This document shows, piece after piece, positions 30,656 to 41,522 of a stretch of DNA of 64,000 nucleotides. The stretch spans positions 357,501-421,500 of the forward strand of contig CAUYUJ010010446.1 in NCBI GenBank assembly GCA_963575745.1. The letters are read 5' to 3'. The notes under the pieces are model-generated. The model made no database searches. It saw nothing but the letters and a program-made list of their open reading frames with translations, and was not told the DNA's origin. Positions within the stretch are counted from its first letter, which is position 1. Every line of letters starts with the position of its first letter. This DNA is from Prorocentrum cordatum. Its lineage: Eukaryota > Sar > Dinophyceae > Prorocentrales > Prorocentraceae. A program made the translations under genes and the position numbers.

Positions 30656-33552
30656 GTGACCCCAGTGGCGAGGTGCTCCCCAGGCGAACGGCGAGACCCG
30701 TCGCTTCACTTTTGCCGACGCTGCCAGGCTCGGCCTGAGACCCCGCTGCCTCGGGGAACACGCATGAGGGCGCCCGTGCACCACCACCGTGCCTGCCCGA
30801 GGCCAGAGGGTCTGTGCTCTGCGCGCCATTCCTGGGCCCAGGATGGCCCTGGCCAAGCACGGTGGCGGTGCAAGGCGACCTTCTGTAGATCGGGAGGCCA
30901 CACGGACCCCACCGCCCCCACTGGAGACGAGCTTCCCGCCGCGGCCGTCTCCAGCGTCGTTCGTCCCCTCACCGTTCGTCATCCCTGGCGCCTCTTCGAT
31001 ATAGGCCTCCGGCAACGACAGCTGGAGGATCTCGCCCGTCTCCTCGTCAAGCGCCTCTCCAGCGCAACCGGGGGGCGTCCTCCAGCCCCTCTATCTGGGG
31101 ACCTTCCCAGGCGATCACAACAAGTGCCCAGCCGATAGAAGGGCGGCCTCCGCCAGACAAAATGGACCCGACGGCCCCCTCATCGATCAGTCCGCCCCAC
31201 GACCCCACGGAGGCATCCGGGCGTAGGGCTAATGGAGCAGGGACTGGAACGCCAGTGGGCCCGCTTCTGCCGCCCCGTCAAGACTTGATGAAAACCATAA
31301 TCAGCAGCAGAGGCCCCATGATGTTGACCCAAGAATGCGGAAGTTTAGTATCTTAGGCTATGCGGTCAAAAACTTGTGCTTAGCGAGTCGCGTCGGCGCC
31401 CCCCTGCGACACGCTATGCCTTGCGAACTGACAGCGTGTCGCTTCAATCCGTGGGACGAGGGTCTGGGAAAGGCTCGGAACGTTGATGCTTGGGGACTGG
31501 GACATGATTAGCGTGGAGCACCGAAGCTTGGTGGACCAGGACCGACAGCGCGACCTGCCAAGCAAGCGTTCCCAACATTATACAAACATGCACAGCCCAA
31601 ACTCCTCATGATACAAAGACTGGCATATAGATCCTCTGGGCCCGAACTGGAAACTCTATACACTATCCCGGAAACCAAGAATGGAAAATACAAACTTCGG
31701 TGCCAACGCGGGCAACTGACAATTACAGCAAAAAGGCCCCGGGATGTCACAGGAAGTCCTCCGTGAACTTCCACATGGTCCTACTGGAAGCCCCCCTCAG
31801 AACCAATCGATCATGCCTGATGCTCACCCTCCTTCTCTTCCTCGACGCACACACCGACGAGGCCGCACAGTATGTAGACACCTTCGCCATCCAACGTGTC
31901 TATCCACGCGCGATTAGTGAAGTTGATTTCGCATCGGACTCAGCACATGGTATGCGAACAACACTTACCGTTTTTGTCAAATTGGAACTTTGTCGTTTCA
32001 CAAGCTGGAGGCGTCGCATCTGACACACCCTACCTTGCAACATCCAACGCGAAATTAAGCAGATGCCCCCGTGGCGTATGAAGTCAAGCATCACGGCTGC
32101 TGGACAATGTGCAGCTTCTCAGCATGTGCGCCCACTGTAAGGTCAACCTCGTGGTCATTTCATGCGAAAGCTCACGCATCAAGCGCGAACATAGGCCCGC
32201 CGTCATCACGTGTCCTCCTGCTGGCGAGCTTGCAGCTTATACGTTTCCGATGCTGTGAACTGCACTGCCGGAATGGGTGGCGGCGCGAGCCCAGTGCAAA
32301 ACATTTGCGGATGGAGCATGTTAATTGGATTTATAGCGTTTGGATGCCGTAGGATTGAAGCAGGAAAAGAGTTCAGCCAGCTTGTCGGCGACGATTACCT
32401 GCGATTCGGGGAAACGTGGGAGTGAATGGGGCCACTGTCACGCTCGAATGTTCTGCCTTGACTCTTTCAGCTACTCATGCTCCAAGTCGCAATCCCTGCC
32501 TCCGAGCCATAAGAAAAACACCTGACGTCTCCCTGACGTGTAAGGAAAGATGCAGGGTCTAGCGCTGATGGTCCAAAACATGGACGTCTGGGCTGCAGGC
32601 GTTGCTAAGTGTGGCAGGAATGGGAGCGATTCGTATCGCAAAGGAAAAATGCGAATACACTGACACTGGCTGGCCGTAGAGATGCCGTGACCGAGTCCAC
32701 ACAATCGGCTGGCTGCGCGACAAGAGCACACCCATGCGGTGTCCACTTTGCGTGTGAATTCACAGATTGCAGAGGCTGCGGTCCAAGCCCACGGGCACTC
32801 CAATACGCACGAACGATGCGCGGCGGACATCGCAGTCGCATCGCTGGTGAATTAACGCACTCACCAAAGGGTCCGCGCCGTGTCCGTGCCCCCGACAAGT
32901 GTGAATTTACAACTTGCGATAGACGCCGCACTACCTTCGCATTAGAAACCGCACGCCAAGGTGAAAGTATGATTTGGCGAGTGGCGGCCGCCGTGTCTTG
33001 TCCTGCACGGACGAGCGCATCCCACGTCCACTGCTTCTCCCCCCTCCCCCCCCTCCTCCCAGGAGGCCCCGCAAGGCACCAAGTGGTCGGGAGCAGCCCG
33101 CTTCCGTTCCCACTTCGTCTCCTCCCCCCTTCCTCGTGGGACGCCCCACGAGGCACCATGGGCCTGACAAACACTTCAAGCCCATCCATGGCCAGATGGG
33201 GGAGCCCAGAAGCTTAGGCATCAAAGAAGAAGCCCACCTGAGGCCCTGAAAAAGCTCTCGAGCGGGCGCCCCAAGGCGCACGTTCTCGGCCGCTGGCACA
33301 ATGAGCTCATAGTTGCAACTTGGGAATTAACTCACTGTGACGCATCCTCGACCGATGAAACCTTGGTACCAAAACGTCCTGATTTTCGGCATGGAAACTA
33401 ACGGACGGCAATGAAAACAACTGGCCACCAAGAAATCCGCCGATCCGGCGTGTGAGTTTAAGAAAGCTACAACCTGAGCTTCAGCTCTGCTGAGGGGGCC
33501 TGGATTGGGGCCAGAACTCCGAGGCCCGACGACCCACCAACAAACCCACCCG
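30656..33552. other. No recognisable gene
   Basis: Several short frames; the longest minus frame at 32605-33189 has no known motif. GTGAATT(C/A/T)AC occurs at about 32754, 32848 and 32900, an unexplained short motif. The rest looks like unique intergenic DNA. Confidence 0.35.
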
Positions 33553-34164
33553 TCAGGGAAGTAGCCCGCCATCAAACTCGACAGACGGACACGACGCAAT
33601 CATTCCATTCAACACACAATACTGCCTAAAGCGACTGCCAACACCCTTCTTCCCCTCCTCCTCCTCCTCCTCCTCCTCCTCTTCCTCCTCCTTCTCTCTC
33701 ATCCTCCCTCCTGCCCCCCCAAGGTAAAGCTCACAAACTATTGGACAGGACGAGGAGTTCGCACGGAGCGTTCCCGAGCTTCCCGGATCGGCGGCACAGG
33801 CCGGAGGCCTCTGCAATACATAGCGGACAGGGCCGGAATATCTTAAGTGTTTCAGAGCACTTGCGCAAACGTCGTCGGACAATGATAAATCCAACTGCCA
33901 CAGCATTGACAGTCCACGAATGCGAGAACAAACATAATCGCACATGGAAAAGTACGTTCGCAAGGGCAAGACAACACCCGTGCAGGTCGCCTCAACCAAG
34001 AAATCCAGCGTATCTTCGGTCTCGCCGACAACCTTGCTGATCTCCACTTGGTGGTCGATTATCTTTAGCATCTCGGGATCCGCCGCACTCGTGCCGAGAG
34101 TCGACGTGTGTGTTTTAAAGGCTGGACAGCTCTGCGTGGACTCTGCGAGAGGTGGCCTCTGCAA
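33553..34164 (-). CDS. Doubtful ORF, unknown product
   Basis: A 203-codon frame. The middle (about residues 28-110: AADPEMLKIIDHQVEISKVV, then LDFLVEATCTGVVLPLRTYF) has a normal-looking amino-acid mix, unlike the low-complexity frames nearby, but then runs into a poly-Glu stretch from a CCT microsatellite at 33655-33700. No family is recognised and no leader relic is seen. It could be a stray exon or chance. Confidence 0.2.
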   Translation of the reverse strand: MQRPPLAESTQSCPAFKTHTSTLGTSAADPEMLKIIDHQVEISKVVGETEDTLDFLVEATCTGVVLPLRTYFSMCDYVCSRIRGLSMLWQLDLSLSDDVCASALKHLRYSGPVRYVLQRPPACAADPGSSGTLRANSSSCPIVCELYLGGAGGRMREKEEEEEEEEEEEEGKKGVGSRFRQYCVLNGMIASCPSVEFDGGLLP

Positions 34165-34502
34165 CGAATTGACCGAGATACCCCCTCACCTCGCAGCCCT
34201 CGAGACTCCCCCTCCAGGTGGCGCCGGGTGGGGGGGAGAAAAAAAAGGGACGACCGAACGGCGGACACGATGCTGAAGGTACGGGGGTTGGGGGCGGGGG
34301 TGGGGGGTAGGGGTAAGGACTGTCTGTGGTGGCTGGCGTGTGCGTGGAGAGTTGGCCCGAGCGCAAGCCCCAGCCTCCTCTATCATGTTCCTTATGAATA
34401 TCTCCTCCCTGTCGCACCCCGAGGCGTGTCGGTAGGGCGGACCGGGCGCTTCGCCTGAGAATTCCTCACCATGTATGATCCTTAAGCTCAAGAGTCTCAA
34501 CA
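34165..34502. other. No recognisable gene
   Basis: G-rich stretch GGGGGTTGGGGGCGGGGGTGGGGGG at about 34282-34308 could form a G-quadruplex. Otherwise unremarkable. Confidence 0.4.
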
Positions 34503-34829
34503 GCTTCACGGATGGAGGGCAGGTGCTTTTCAAAATGAGGCTCTCGGAGCAGCGCCGCGCACATTCGTCTTAAACGTTTGCAGGAGCTTCACGGACGGAG
34601 GGCGGGCAGTTTTCAAAATGTGGCTCTCGCCCTAGCGCCGCGCACATTCGTCTTAAAAGCTTGCAAGGGCTCCACGGTTGGAGGGCATGCCATTTTCAAA
34701 ATGTGGCTCTCGCCTGAGCGCCGCGCACATTCGTCTTAAACGGTGCACAAAGAATTCACGGATGGAAGGCGGTACCCTTCCAAAATGTGGCTCTCGCCTC
34801 AGCGCCGCGCACATTCGTCTTACGAGTTT
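34503..34829. repeat. 83-bp tandem repeat, four copies
   Basis: GCGCCGCGCACATTCGTCTTA recurs at 34552, 34635, 34718 and 34802 (periods 83, 83 and 84), with TTCACGGATGGAGGGC and TTTTCAAAATGTGGCTCTCG in every unit. In the minus strand part of the unit reads RRMCAALRREPHF. Copies are about 85-90% alike by eye. Confidence 0.9.
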
Positions 34830-35806
34830 GGAGCAGGACGCAACGCCAAGGTAAATTTGCAGCGTTGGACTCGAAGAAAATGTGTTTTGACACGGTTCAA
34901 GATGTGCAGACGGTTGTCTTTCAAGGGGGCACTTTCCGCAGTACCAATAAGTCCCTGTAATGAATCCCTGTATGTGGCCTATGAATAGGGAACTTGGAGG
35001 GAGGACTTGTTGCAACATCGTTGGTGGACCATGGCTTTTCACTCCTCCTCCTCCTCCTCCTCCTCCTCCTCCTCCTCCTTCTCCTCCTCTTTCTCCTCCT
35101 CCACCTCCTCCCCCTCCTCTCCGTCCTGCTCCTCCTCCGCCGTGGCGGCCATTTTGGCATTTTCCAGCTCCCACACCAGCGCAGACCCCTCGATGCGCCG
35201 CCACCCTTTCCAGCTGGCCTATGTCAAGCTGCGGGGGGGTTGACGGGCGGGCTTGGCGCATACCGAACTGCGAGGAGGCCCGCCAACGGGGTGGTGAACG
35301 AACGAGCCAGCCCTGCGGACAGTCGCCCAGGCAGGCCTTGCCTTGCTTGGATCAGCATGGGGGGTCCACGGCCTCGTGGAAAGTACACGCATGCATCGTG
35401 ACAGCACGGGGAGGGGGGCGGGGGCGGGAGGCGCACCGCAGGGAGAGGGCAGAAGCGCGAGAGCTGCGTCGTGGGGTCCAGCCGTGCGACGGCTTTGCGC
35501 GCGACGAGCGGCCGGCGGCCGTGGGTCAGCTGAGGCATCTGTCACCACCACGCGTGGCGAGGGTCATCCGGGGCTCGTCCAGGAAGGTCCCCAGACCCCC
35601 CGTCTCGCGAAACAAATGTTACGACGGATGTCGGGCGGCCTTCACCAGGCCCTGGGGCTGGCTCTGAGTGATCAGCCAGTTCCAAGGAAAGGGTTGAGAC
35701 CTCAGGGGGGTCCACGACGTCGGGAGTCAAGCTCTCCATAAACCCTGCCAGGGCCCGTATTGCCGTAAGGCCCTGGACACGCACGGCGGTGAAGAACGAA
35801 AGCGGC
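34830..35806. other. CCT microsatellite and non-coding DNA
   Basis: CCTCCTCCT tract at 35043-35130. Frames up to 235 codons on plus are open but low-complexity or without motifs. Confidence 0.45.
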
Positions 35807-35957
35807 ATTCCTGGTCACGGCGAGCCTCGGCCACGAAGAGGCCCCCGACCTGGACGCAAGGAGTGGCCCGAAAGCCAGAGCCCCTCCTGGACTCGAAATG
35901 TTCGTGACTGCATGTGCCCTCTGCCAGAGTCCCTGCTTCAGCGTCCCGGCTGCAAGT
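35807..35957. repeat. Dispersed-repeat copy matching 30476-30601
   Basis: Shares CATTCCTGG(T/C)CACGGCGAGCCTC and TCAGCGTC(C/T)(C/T)GGCTGCA with 30476-30601 in the same orientation. On the minus strand both read SSWxRLAVxRNA. No family is assigned. Confidence 0.55.
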
Positions 35958-37375
35958 GCCGTGGCGCACGGCGAAGGGCCGAGCAGACGAGCGGCGGCGC
36001 GCCACGGCCGCCCGGGCTCGCGGCAGGGCCGGGAGAGAGCCGCCCGGAACACGCCCTGGAGAGCCCGCGACCGCCAACCCGCGCACGTGCCAGGTCGCGC
36101 CCGCACGCGTCTCGGCGCATTGCTCCACGCTGGGCCCACGCGCGAGGTGACGGACAGCGCAGGCAAGCAGCACGTGAGGAATCGAGCACTTGCTTAAGCC
36201 CACCATGGTGAGATCCCGCCTTGAAGGGCCCGGGGGTGGGAGATCACTTCAGGGGGCGAGAAGCCGAGGGCAGGCTTGCGGCGGCCCCAGACAGCCAAAT
36301 GCGCCTGCTTTGCAAACCTGCGCGCCGCCACGCTGGTTCCAGGCAAACTGCGCTGCCCAGCGAAGGGGAGGAGAAGAGAAGCAGACAGACGACGACGGCG
36401 AACGCGCAGGCGGGAGGCCAGTGCCGGCGCGGCAGGCGGGCAGGCAGGGGCAGGGGAAGAGGGTGGGGGACAGCGAGCAGACAGGCAGTGCCAGGGGCTG
36501 GGAGAGAAGAGCCGCCCGCGAAGAGGCCAAGGATCCTACGAAAGCGACGCCGACCAGGCGGCGCAGGCGGAGCTTTGGAGTGGCAGGTAGGCGTCGGGTG
36601 CGTCGGGGGAGGCAGGTCGCTTTGGGCCGCCGGGGGGGGGGGGGGGGTCGTCGGGGGGGGGGGCGGCAGGGTAGGGCGGCCGACCGAGCCCAGCACGCTG
36701 CGGCTTGGGTGGGGGGGGAGGGGGCGTCCTCTGCGGGATCACCCACTGCCCTGCCGGGGAAGGGCCCGACGGCGCGTGCGAGGGGCGGATAGCGCGGGCA
36801 CGGCGGGCGCCCGCACTGCCCAGCATGCGTAGGGGGGGAGGCGCGCGAGCGGCAGGGGGCGCCTAGCACGGCATCCGCCGTGAAGCGGCCGCGGCCGCGG
36901 CCAGGCGGGCCGCGGCCACCCCCGCCCCTCCAGACTGCGTCTGGAGGTGCCGCAACACCGCCCGCGCGTTCACCCTGCGCATGCTTCCGTCACCGGGGGC
37001 TGTCGGGCGGGCTGGCGCATGGCTGCAAGGCTGGCGGCTGAGGCGCCCGAGACGGGCGAGGCCGAGTTTCCCGCGGCGGGCGCTTCCCGATGGGGGCGTG
37101 CTGCCGCCGCGGAGGCGCGGCGCTGGCAGCAGCAGGCCGAGGAGGTCCTCGTGCGCAGGTGTCGGACGGAGCTCCTGTTGCACACGGCCTCGTTCCTGAT
37201 GTAATTGGACGCCCTGATTTTCGCTGCCCAGCGCAAACATCCCGCTAACAGCTATCCTGGAAGCCTTTGCCGCCGAAGTCTGCCGGACACTGCAATGCTA
37301 CAAACGCAGGCCGTGCCGCTTTCGTTCGTCCACTCCTCTTTCTCCCCGTTCCTCCCAAGACACCTTCCATTGCCC
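35958..37375. other. Very GC-rich DNA with poly-G tracts; no recognisable gene
   Basis: Long G runs occur at about 36633-36647 and 36653-36662. Frames of 100-206 codons exist on all strands and are rich in Arg, Ala and Gly, as expected from GC content. Confidence 0.45.
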
Positions 37376-37377
37376 GC

Positions 37378-37500
37378 ATCCTCCTCTTCCTCCCCCTCCT
37401 CCTCCTCCTCTTCCTCCTCCGCCTCCTCCTCATCATCCTTCTCCTCCTCCTCCTCCTCCTCCTCCTCCTCCTCCTCCTCCTCCTCCTCAGAATCATCTTT
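37378..37500. repeat. CCT/TCC microsatellite
   Basis: CCTCCTCCTCC repeats with TTCCTC variants; minus frames read poly-Glu or poly-Arg. Confidence 0.9.
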
Positions 37501-39829
37501 CTCCATCACCGCGCCCACCCTTCCCAGGTACGGAAGACGGTGCAACCCCTTGGATCGATATTGACCTTGTTGGACGTCATCAGATAATCCTGGTACGCGT
37601 CCCTGATTAACATCGCGCGCAGGCCTGGCGAACACTGCTTGACATGATCGGACAGGCACCCAAACATCACACTGCCGCATGCCTTCTGCTACTCCTCTTC
37701 CTCTCATTTCCTGCTACTTCCCGTTCTCCTTCAAATTTACCTGCGTCTCCTTTTCGTCGGAATGAAAGCTTTCCGCTCACCCGAACCCATTTCATATCGC
37801 ACACGTGTGGACTGGTTCTGAGCGAACAAACGTCATTGCGTTATCTGTTCCTTATCCTGTCTGGGGGGGAGGTTAGCCAGGGGTGGCCACGCGGCCTTGT
37901 CGGGGTCTGGCCGGGGAGGGCGGTCGCCCAGTGGGGCCCCGCCAACGGTTGCGCCGGTCTGAATTGCGCCGAGCCGTATACTTTACAAACAATGTGCGCC
38001 TGTGGTATGTTGATGATGTTCATGCATATCTTGATTGAACGAACGCTGATTGATAGCTGTAAGGATTATAAGGATGCGTCGGGCTTGTCCTAGAATGCTG
38101 AAAGACTTGCAAAAACAATAAACGGCGCCTGCGTCGAGCGTCTGATTATACTTGGAATTGTATCCTGATGCGTTCTGGGGGGGGCGGGGCCTCACTCCTA
38201 CCCGCGTCTGCGAGGGGGATACGGGCTATGGTTGATGCATGCGTGTGTCCGCCTCTTTGTACCCTGGTTGCTGATTGCTTCGGTGCGATTCCCGTGACCA
38301 CTCGTTCTCTCGACTTCGCACCTGACCTGACATGCGGGGTCCGCTCCACGCGCAGGAGGAAGAGGAGGCTGAAGGGAAGAACGGAGGAGAGAGGAGACGA
38401 AAGGAGGAGGAAGCGGAGTGGAGCGCGAGGGTGTCCAAGCTGTGCCTGGCGTGCTTCGTGCGCCCACCCGCCCTTGCGCTAGGCTTCGCCCTGCGTGCCC
38501 ATGACGAACCGCAGCGAGCCGGTCATTGTATGAACCATGTGGGGAACAGAGCGCGCCAGCGAGGCTCTGTGCCAGCTCTCGCGTGCCTCACCTGGTCCTG
38601 GATGAAGCAGAGGGGGGGGCAGGGGAAGAATCTGCACGCCAGGCGTTCGCACTGTCCGGCCCCTCCCTATGTCCCATGCCTCTCTGGCCTCCGCGCCAAG
38701 CTCTCCCCTCCTCCCCGCAAGCCTCCCATTCGTCCCCGACGTGCCCCCAGGGCGCCTCGGCGGCCTCCGCTCCACACATGCCCTCCTCCTGCTTCCTCCT
38801 GGCCCCTGACCCTCTCCCTCCTGCCCTGCAAAGGTGAAGGGAAACAATAAGAAGCGGGCAAATCGGCCGAGCCCCATCCGTCTCCGGAAGGCCACGGCCA
38901 GCGCTTCAGGGAAACGCGCAGGTTTCGGCCACATCTGGGGCCGCGGAGGGGCCTCTTACCCTCGAGCTCCCCGCGTTTGCCCCCCGCGGCGACGCCAGCA
39001 TGGAACGTCTTTTTTCGAGCACGCACAATAAGAGCGTGCTCTGGGCCTCGGGCCGAGGCGCACAAGGAACGCACGCCGACCGCCCAAAGAGCGGACTGGA
39101 TGGATGCCGAGGTATTCAGCATCGACGAGATGCTCCAGCTTCACAGCTCCAATCTCCGCACTGGCCACCATCCTAGCCCGTATGCCGAGCCGCGCCCAGC
39201 CGTGGGTGGCGACGAGTGGGCCGTCGAGAGCTCCCCAGACTCAGAAGACTTCGGGGCCCGTACAGCCTGCACCGTCCAGCGTCTTGCCCCTCTGCAGGCT
39301 CTCCGGCGCGCTCTGCTGCTGCCAATCCAGCCAGGCCTGCGGCCCCGCCCGCCCCCTTTGTAGGACCGCTGGGGGGTGGGCGCCTGACCGGTGCGGCCTC
39401 GCCGAGGACAAAGGAAAGCGGGGACACGGGACGGGACGGGACAAAATCTTCAACAGGCCGCGACGAAAAACGAAAAACGGCTTCGAGAGATGATCACGCA
39501 GAGGAGAATCAAAGGAAAGGATGGGGATTAAAAATAGGCTCCCGAACCTGCAGAAGGTGTCTGGAGATTGCCGAAGACGGGGGATAGGAACGGGGAGGAA
39601 GAGGCGGGGATGAGGGAGGAGGAGGAGTAGGAGGAGGAGGAGGAGGAGGAGGAATGCACGCAGCCGAGGGGGCGCGTCCACGAGCTTAGGCGACGGCCGA
39701 GGAGGGGCGCGCCGCGCGCGGCTGAGCCCTCAGGCCCGCCTCCGGTGAAGTCGCAGTTGATGAGGCAGAGGCCTGGGCTGCGGGTCCAGATGGCACGTCG
39801 CGCTGGGCAGGCGGCTCGATGGCGGATGG
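37501..39829. other. No recognisable gene; GGA tract at 39605-39655
   Basis: Open frames up to 172 codons without motifs. A GGAGGAGGAG run lies at 39605-39655. GGGACGGGACGGGAC occurs at 39427. Confidence 0.4.
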
Positions 39830-40411
39830 GCTGGCACGCCCTCGCAACGAACATGTCACGAAACTCGGCTCCCACGACTGCGCCGACGCCGCGGCGGGCA
39901 CTCGGCCAACGCGGAGTCGATGTAGGGCCGCGAGCCAGATGCCCGACGCCGCGTCGAATGGAACGACACGGCCGCGGTTGTCGAAGAACTTCCTGTGGAG
40001 GTGGTAGATGTGGAACGCGAGCACGAGCCCGCGAAGAGCCGCGCCGCGGGACGATTCGCCGGCGTGCTCGGCCGCGCTGCCCAGCCCAAGGCGGCCGAAT
40101 GGACCAGGCAGGAAGGAGCGCGGCAGCGCCACCCGGTGACAGAGCCTCCTGCACGAGAGGTAATGCCGCAGCTGCATGATATGTGTATGCGGACAGCCGT
40201 AGTCCATCCCCCTCCCCAGACGTCTTGAGGCCCGCCTACTGCCACGACGGAGGCACCTGCACCAGCAGACGGCGCAGCGCAGCCCAGCGGGCTTGCAGCG
40301 CGAGCGGCACGCCAAGTCCCCAGGCGTGAAGCCGCTCCAGTAGAGTCACCACTACCATCGACTCGGGGTAAAGCACAGCGGACAAGGAGCGCATGAAGGA
40401 CGTCTGCAGCG
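39830..40411 (-). pseudogene. C-terminal fragment of a LINE polyprotein
   Basis: Minus-strand frames read LQTSFMRSLSAVLYPESMVV and LLERLHAWGLGVPLALQARW (40411-40270), a stop or shift, then in another frame MQLRHYLSCRRLCHRVALPR, GRLGLGSAAEH, LRGLVLAFHIYHLHRKFF. The HYLxC...RLGL...LAFHIYHxxR pattern resembles the zinc-knuckle-like C-terminal region of the LINE directly upstream (RHYLVEC...RLGLLG...LIACYHHYRLM). It is a short decayed piece on the same strand, perhaps an older insertion or a duplicated 3' end. Confidence 0.45.
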
Positions 40412-40463
40412 ATGAGGAGGAGGAGGAGGAGGCGGAGCGTACCTGGGGGAAGTCGTCGTCACT

Positions 40464-41522
40464 CTACTCATCTGCATGCCCTCCGTGCCACTCTCCCTGA
40501 GAGAGCACGCGGCAGGGGCCTTCACGATGGTGTAGTCGCCTGCATGCTGCCAGGGGGCCTGAAAAGGAGGCCTGCTCCGCAGCAGACAGCACCCTGATCC
40601 CAGCACAGTTGCGGGGCATATCATAATCCACGAATCGAAACAGAGTGAGGTGGTGCGGGGACGAGGCATCATCGGAGCGAGAGGAACGAGGGGGAGAGGG
40701 AGCCGACTCCGGCGATGCTGGAGTTTGAGGCCCGCCTGCAAACATGGCCTGCTCTTCGGCAGTGATCACCCTGATCCCACTGGGATCGCGGGGCATATCA
40801 TAATCAACGAACTGAAATTCGATGAGCTCATCATCGCGACATGGACTGAGCACTGAGGGGGGATCAGGAGGGATCGAAGAGAGAGATGGCTGAGGCGACT
40901 CAATCAATGGGAGACCTATTACCTCAGAGCCCCGAGCCTCACTCATGGGGTCGTCCTCCTCGTTGGCTCGGCGGGCCGCTTCGATGGCCTCACGCAGGGT
41001 GGGCCGACGAAGAAGTGCCAGCTGCTGACGCCCACGAAGAGGGAGCCTCAGCGCGATCTGCGCAGCAGGGACCAGCTCCAGCGCCCGTGCGTAGGTCGGT
41101 GGGGAACTGTGCCGTGCCGCCATCAGCCGATAATGGTGGTAGCAGGCAATGAGAGAGGCCGGAGTCGGCCCCAAAAGCCCAAGTCGATGCCGTATCTCGC
41201 CAGGGAGATCTTCACGAAGAATGAGGGCGCCGAAGTGCGCACACCGATAGCACTCCACCAGATAATGTCGCATAGTATCGGGACCGCCACAACCATAGAT
41301 ACACCGCGCCTCTCGCTGCATACGTCGGTGAGTGATCCATCCCCCGAGGTACGACCGCACACATATGAATGCCCAAGATGCGGGCATTAGCTGCAGCTGA
41401 CTGATGACCGTGGGCCAGCACACATCACGAATACCAAAATGCTTCTGCACACGGGCGGCGAGTAGCTCCTGGAGTCTGTCAGGGAAGACCGCCCGCTGGA
41501 AGATGTCGGTGAAAGCCGCCTG
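40464..41522 (-). CDS. C-terminal extension of LINE ORF2 beyond an in-frame TGA
   Basis: Same reading frame as ORF2, separated only by TGA at 41523-41525. It opens with QAAFTDIFQRAVFPDRLQEL immediately after the stop, typical LINE C-terminal sequence, then has a zinc-knuckle-like C-x3-C-x7-H-x4-C (CIYGCGGPDTMRHYLVEC, ~41305-41250) and RLGLLG. From about 40870 two ~45-residue repeats each carry FVDYDMPR followed by GIRV and an AEEQA/AAEQA block (near 40800 and 40625). Stop TAG at 40464. The first ATG after the TGA is at 41450. Either the TGA is a recent nonsense mutation or it is read through; the absence of further lesions supports recent mutation or suppression. Confidence 0.75.
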   Translation of the reverse strand, partial: QAAFTDIFQRAVFPDRLQELLAARVQKHFGIRDVCWPTVISQLQLMPASWAFICVRSYLGGWITHRRMQREARCIYGCGGPDTMRHYLVECYRCAHFGALILREDLPGEIRHRLGLLGPTPASLIACYHHYRLMAARHSSPPTYARALELVPAAQIALRLPLRGRQQLALLRRPTLREAIEAARRANEEDDPMSEARGSEVIGLPLIESPQPSLSSIPPDPPSVLSPCRDDELIEFQFVDYDMPRDPSGIRVITAEEQAMFAGGPQTPASPESAPSPPRSSRSDDASSPHHLTLFRFVDYDMPRNCAGIRVLSAAEQASFSGPLAACRRLHHREGPCRVLSQGEWHGGHADE

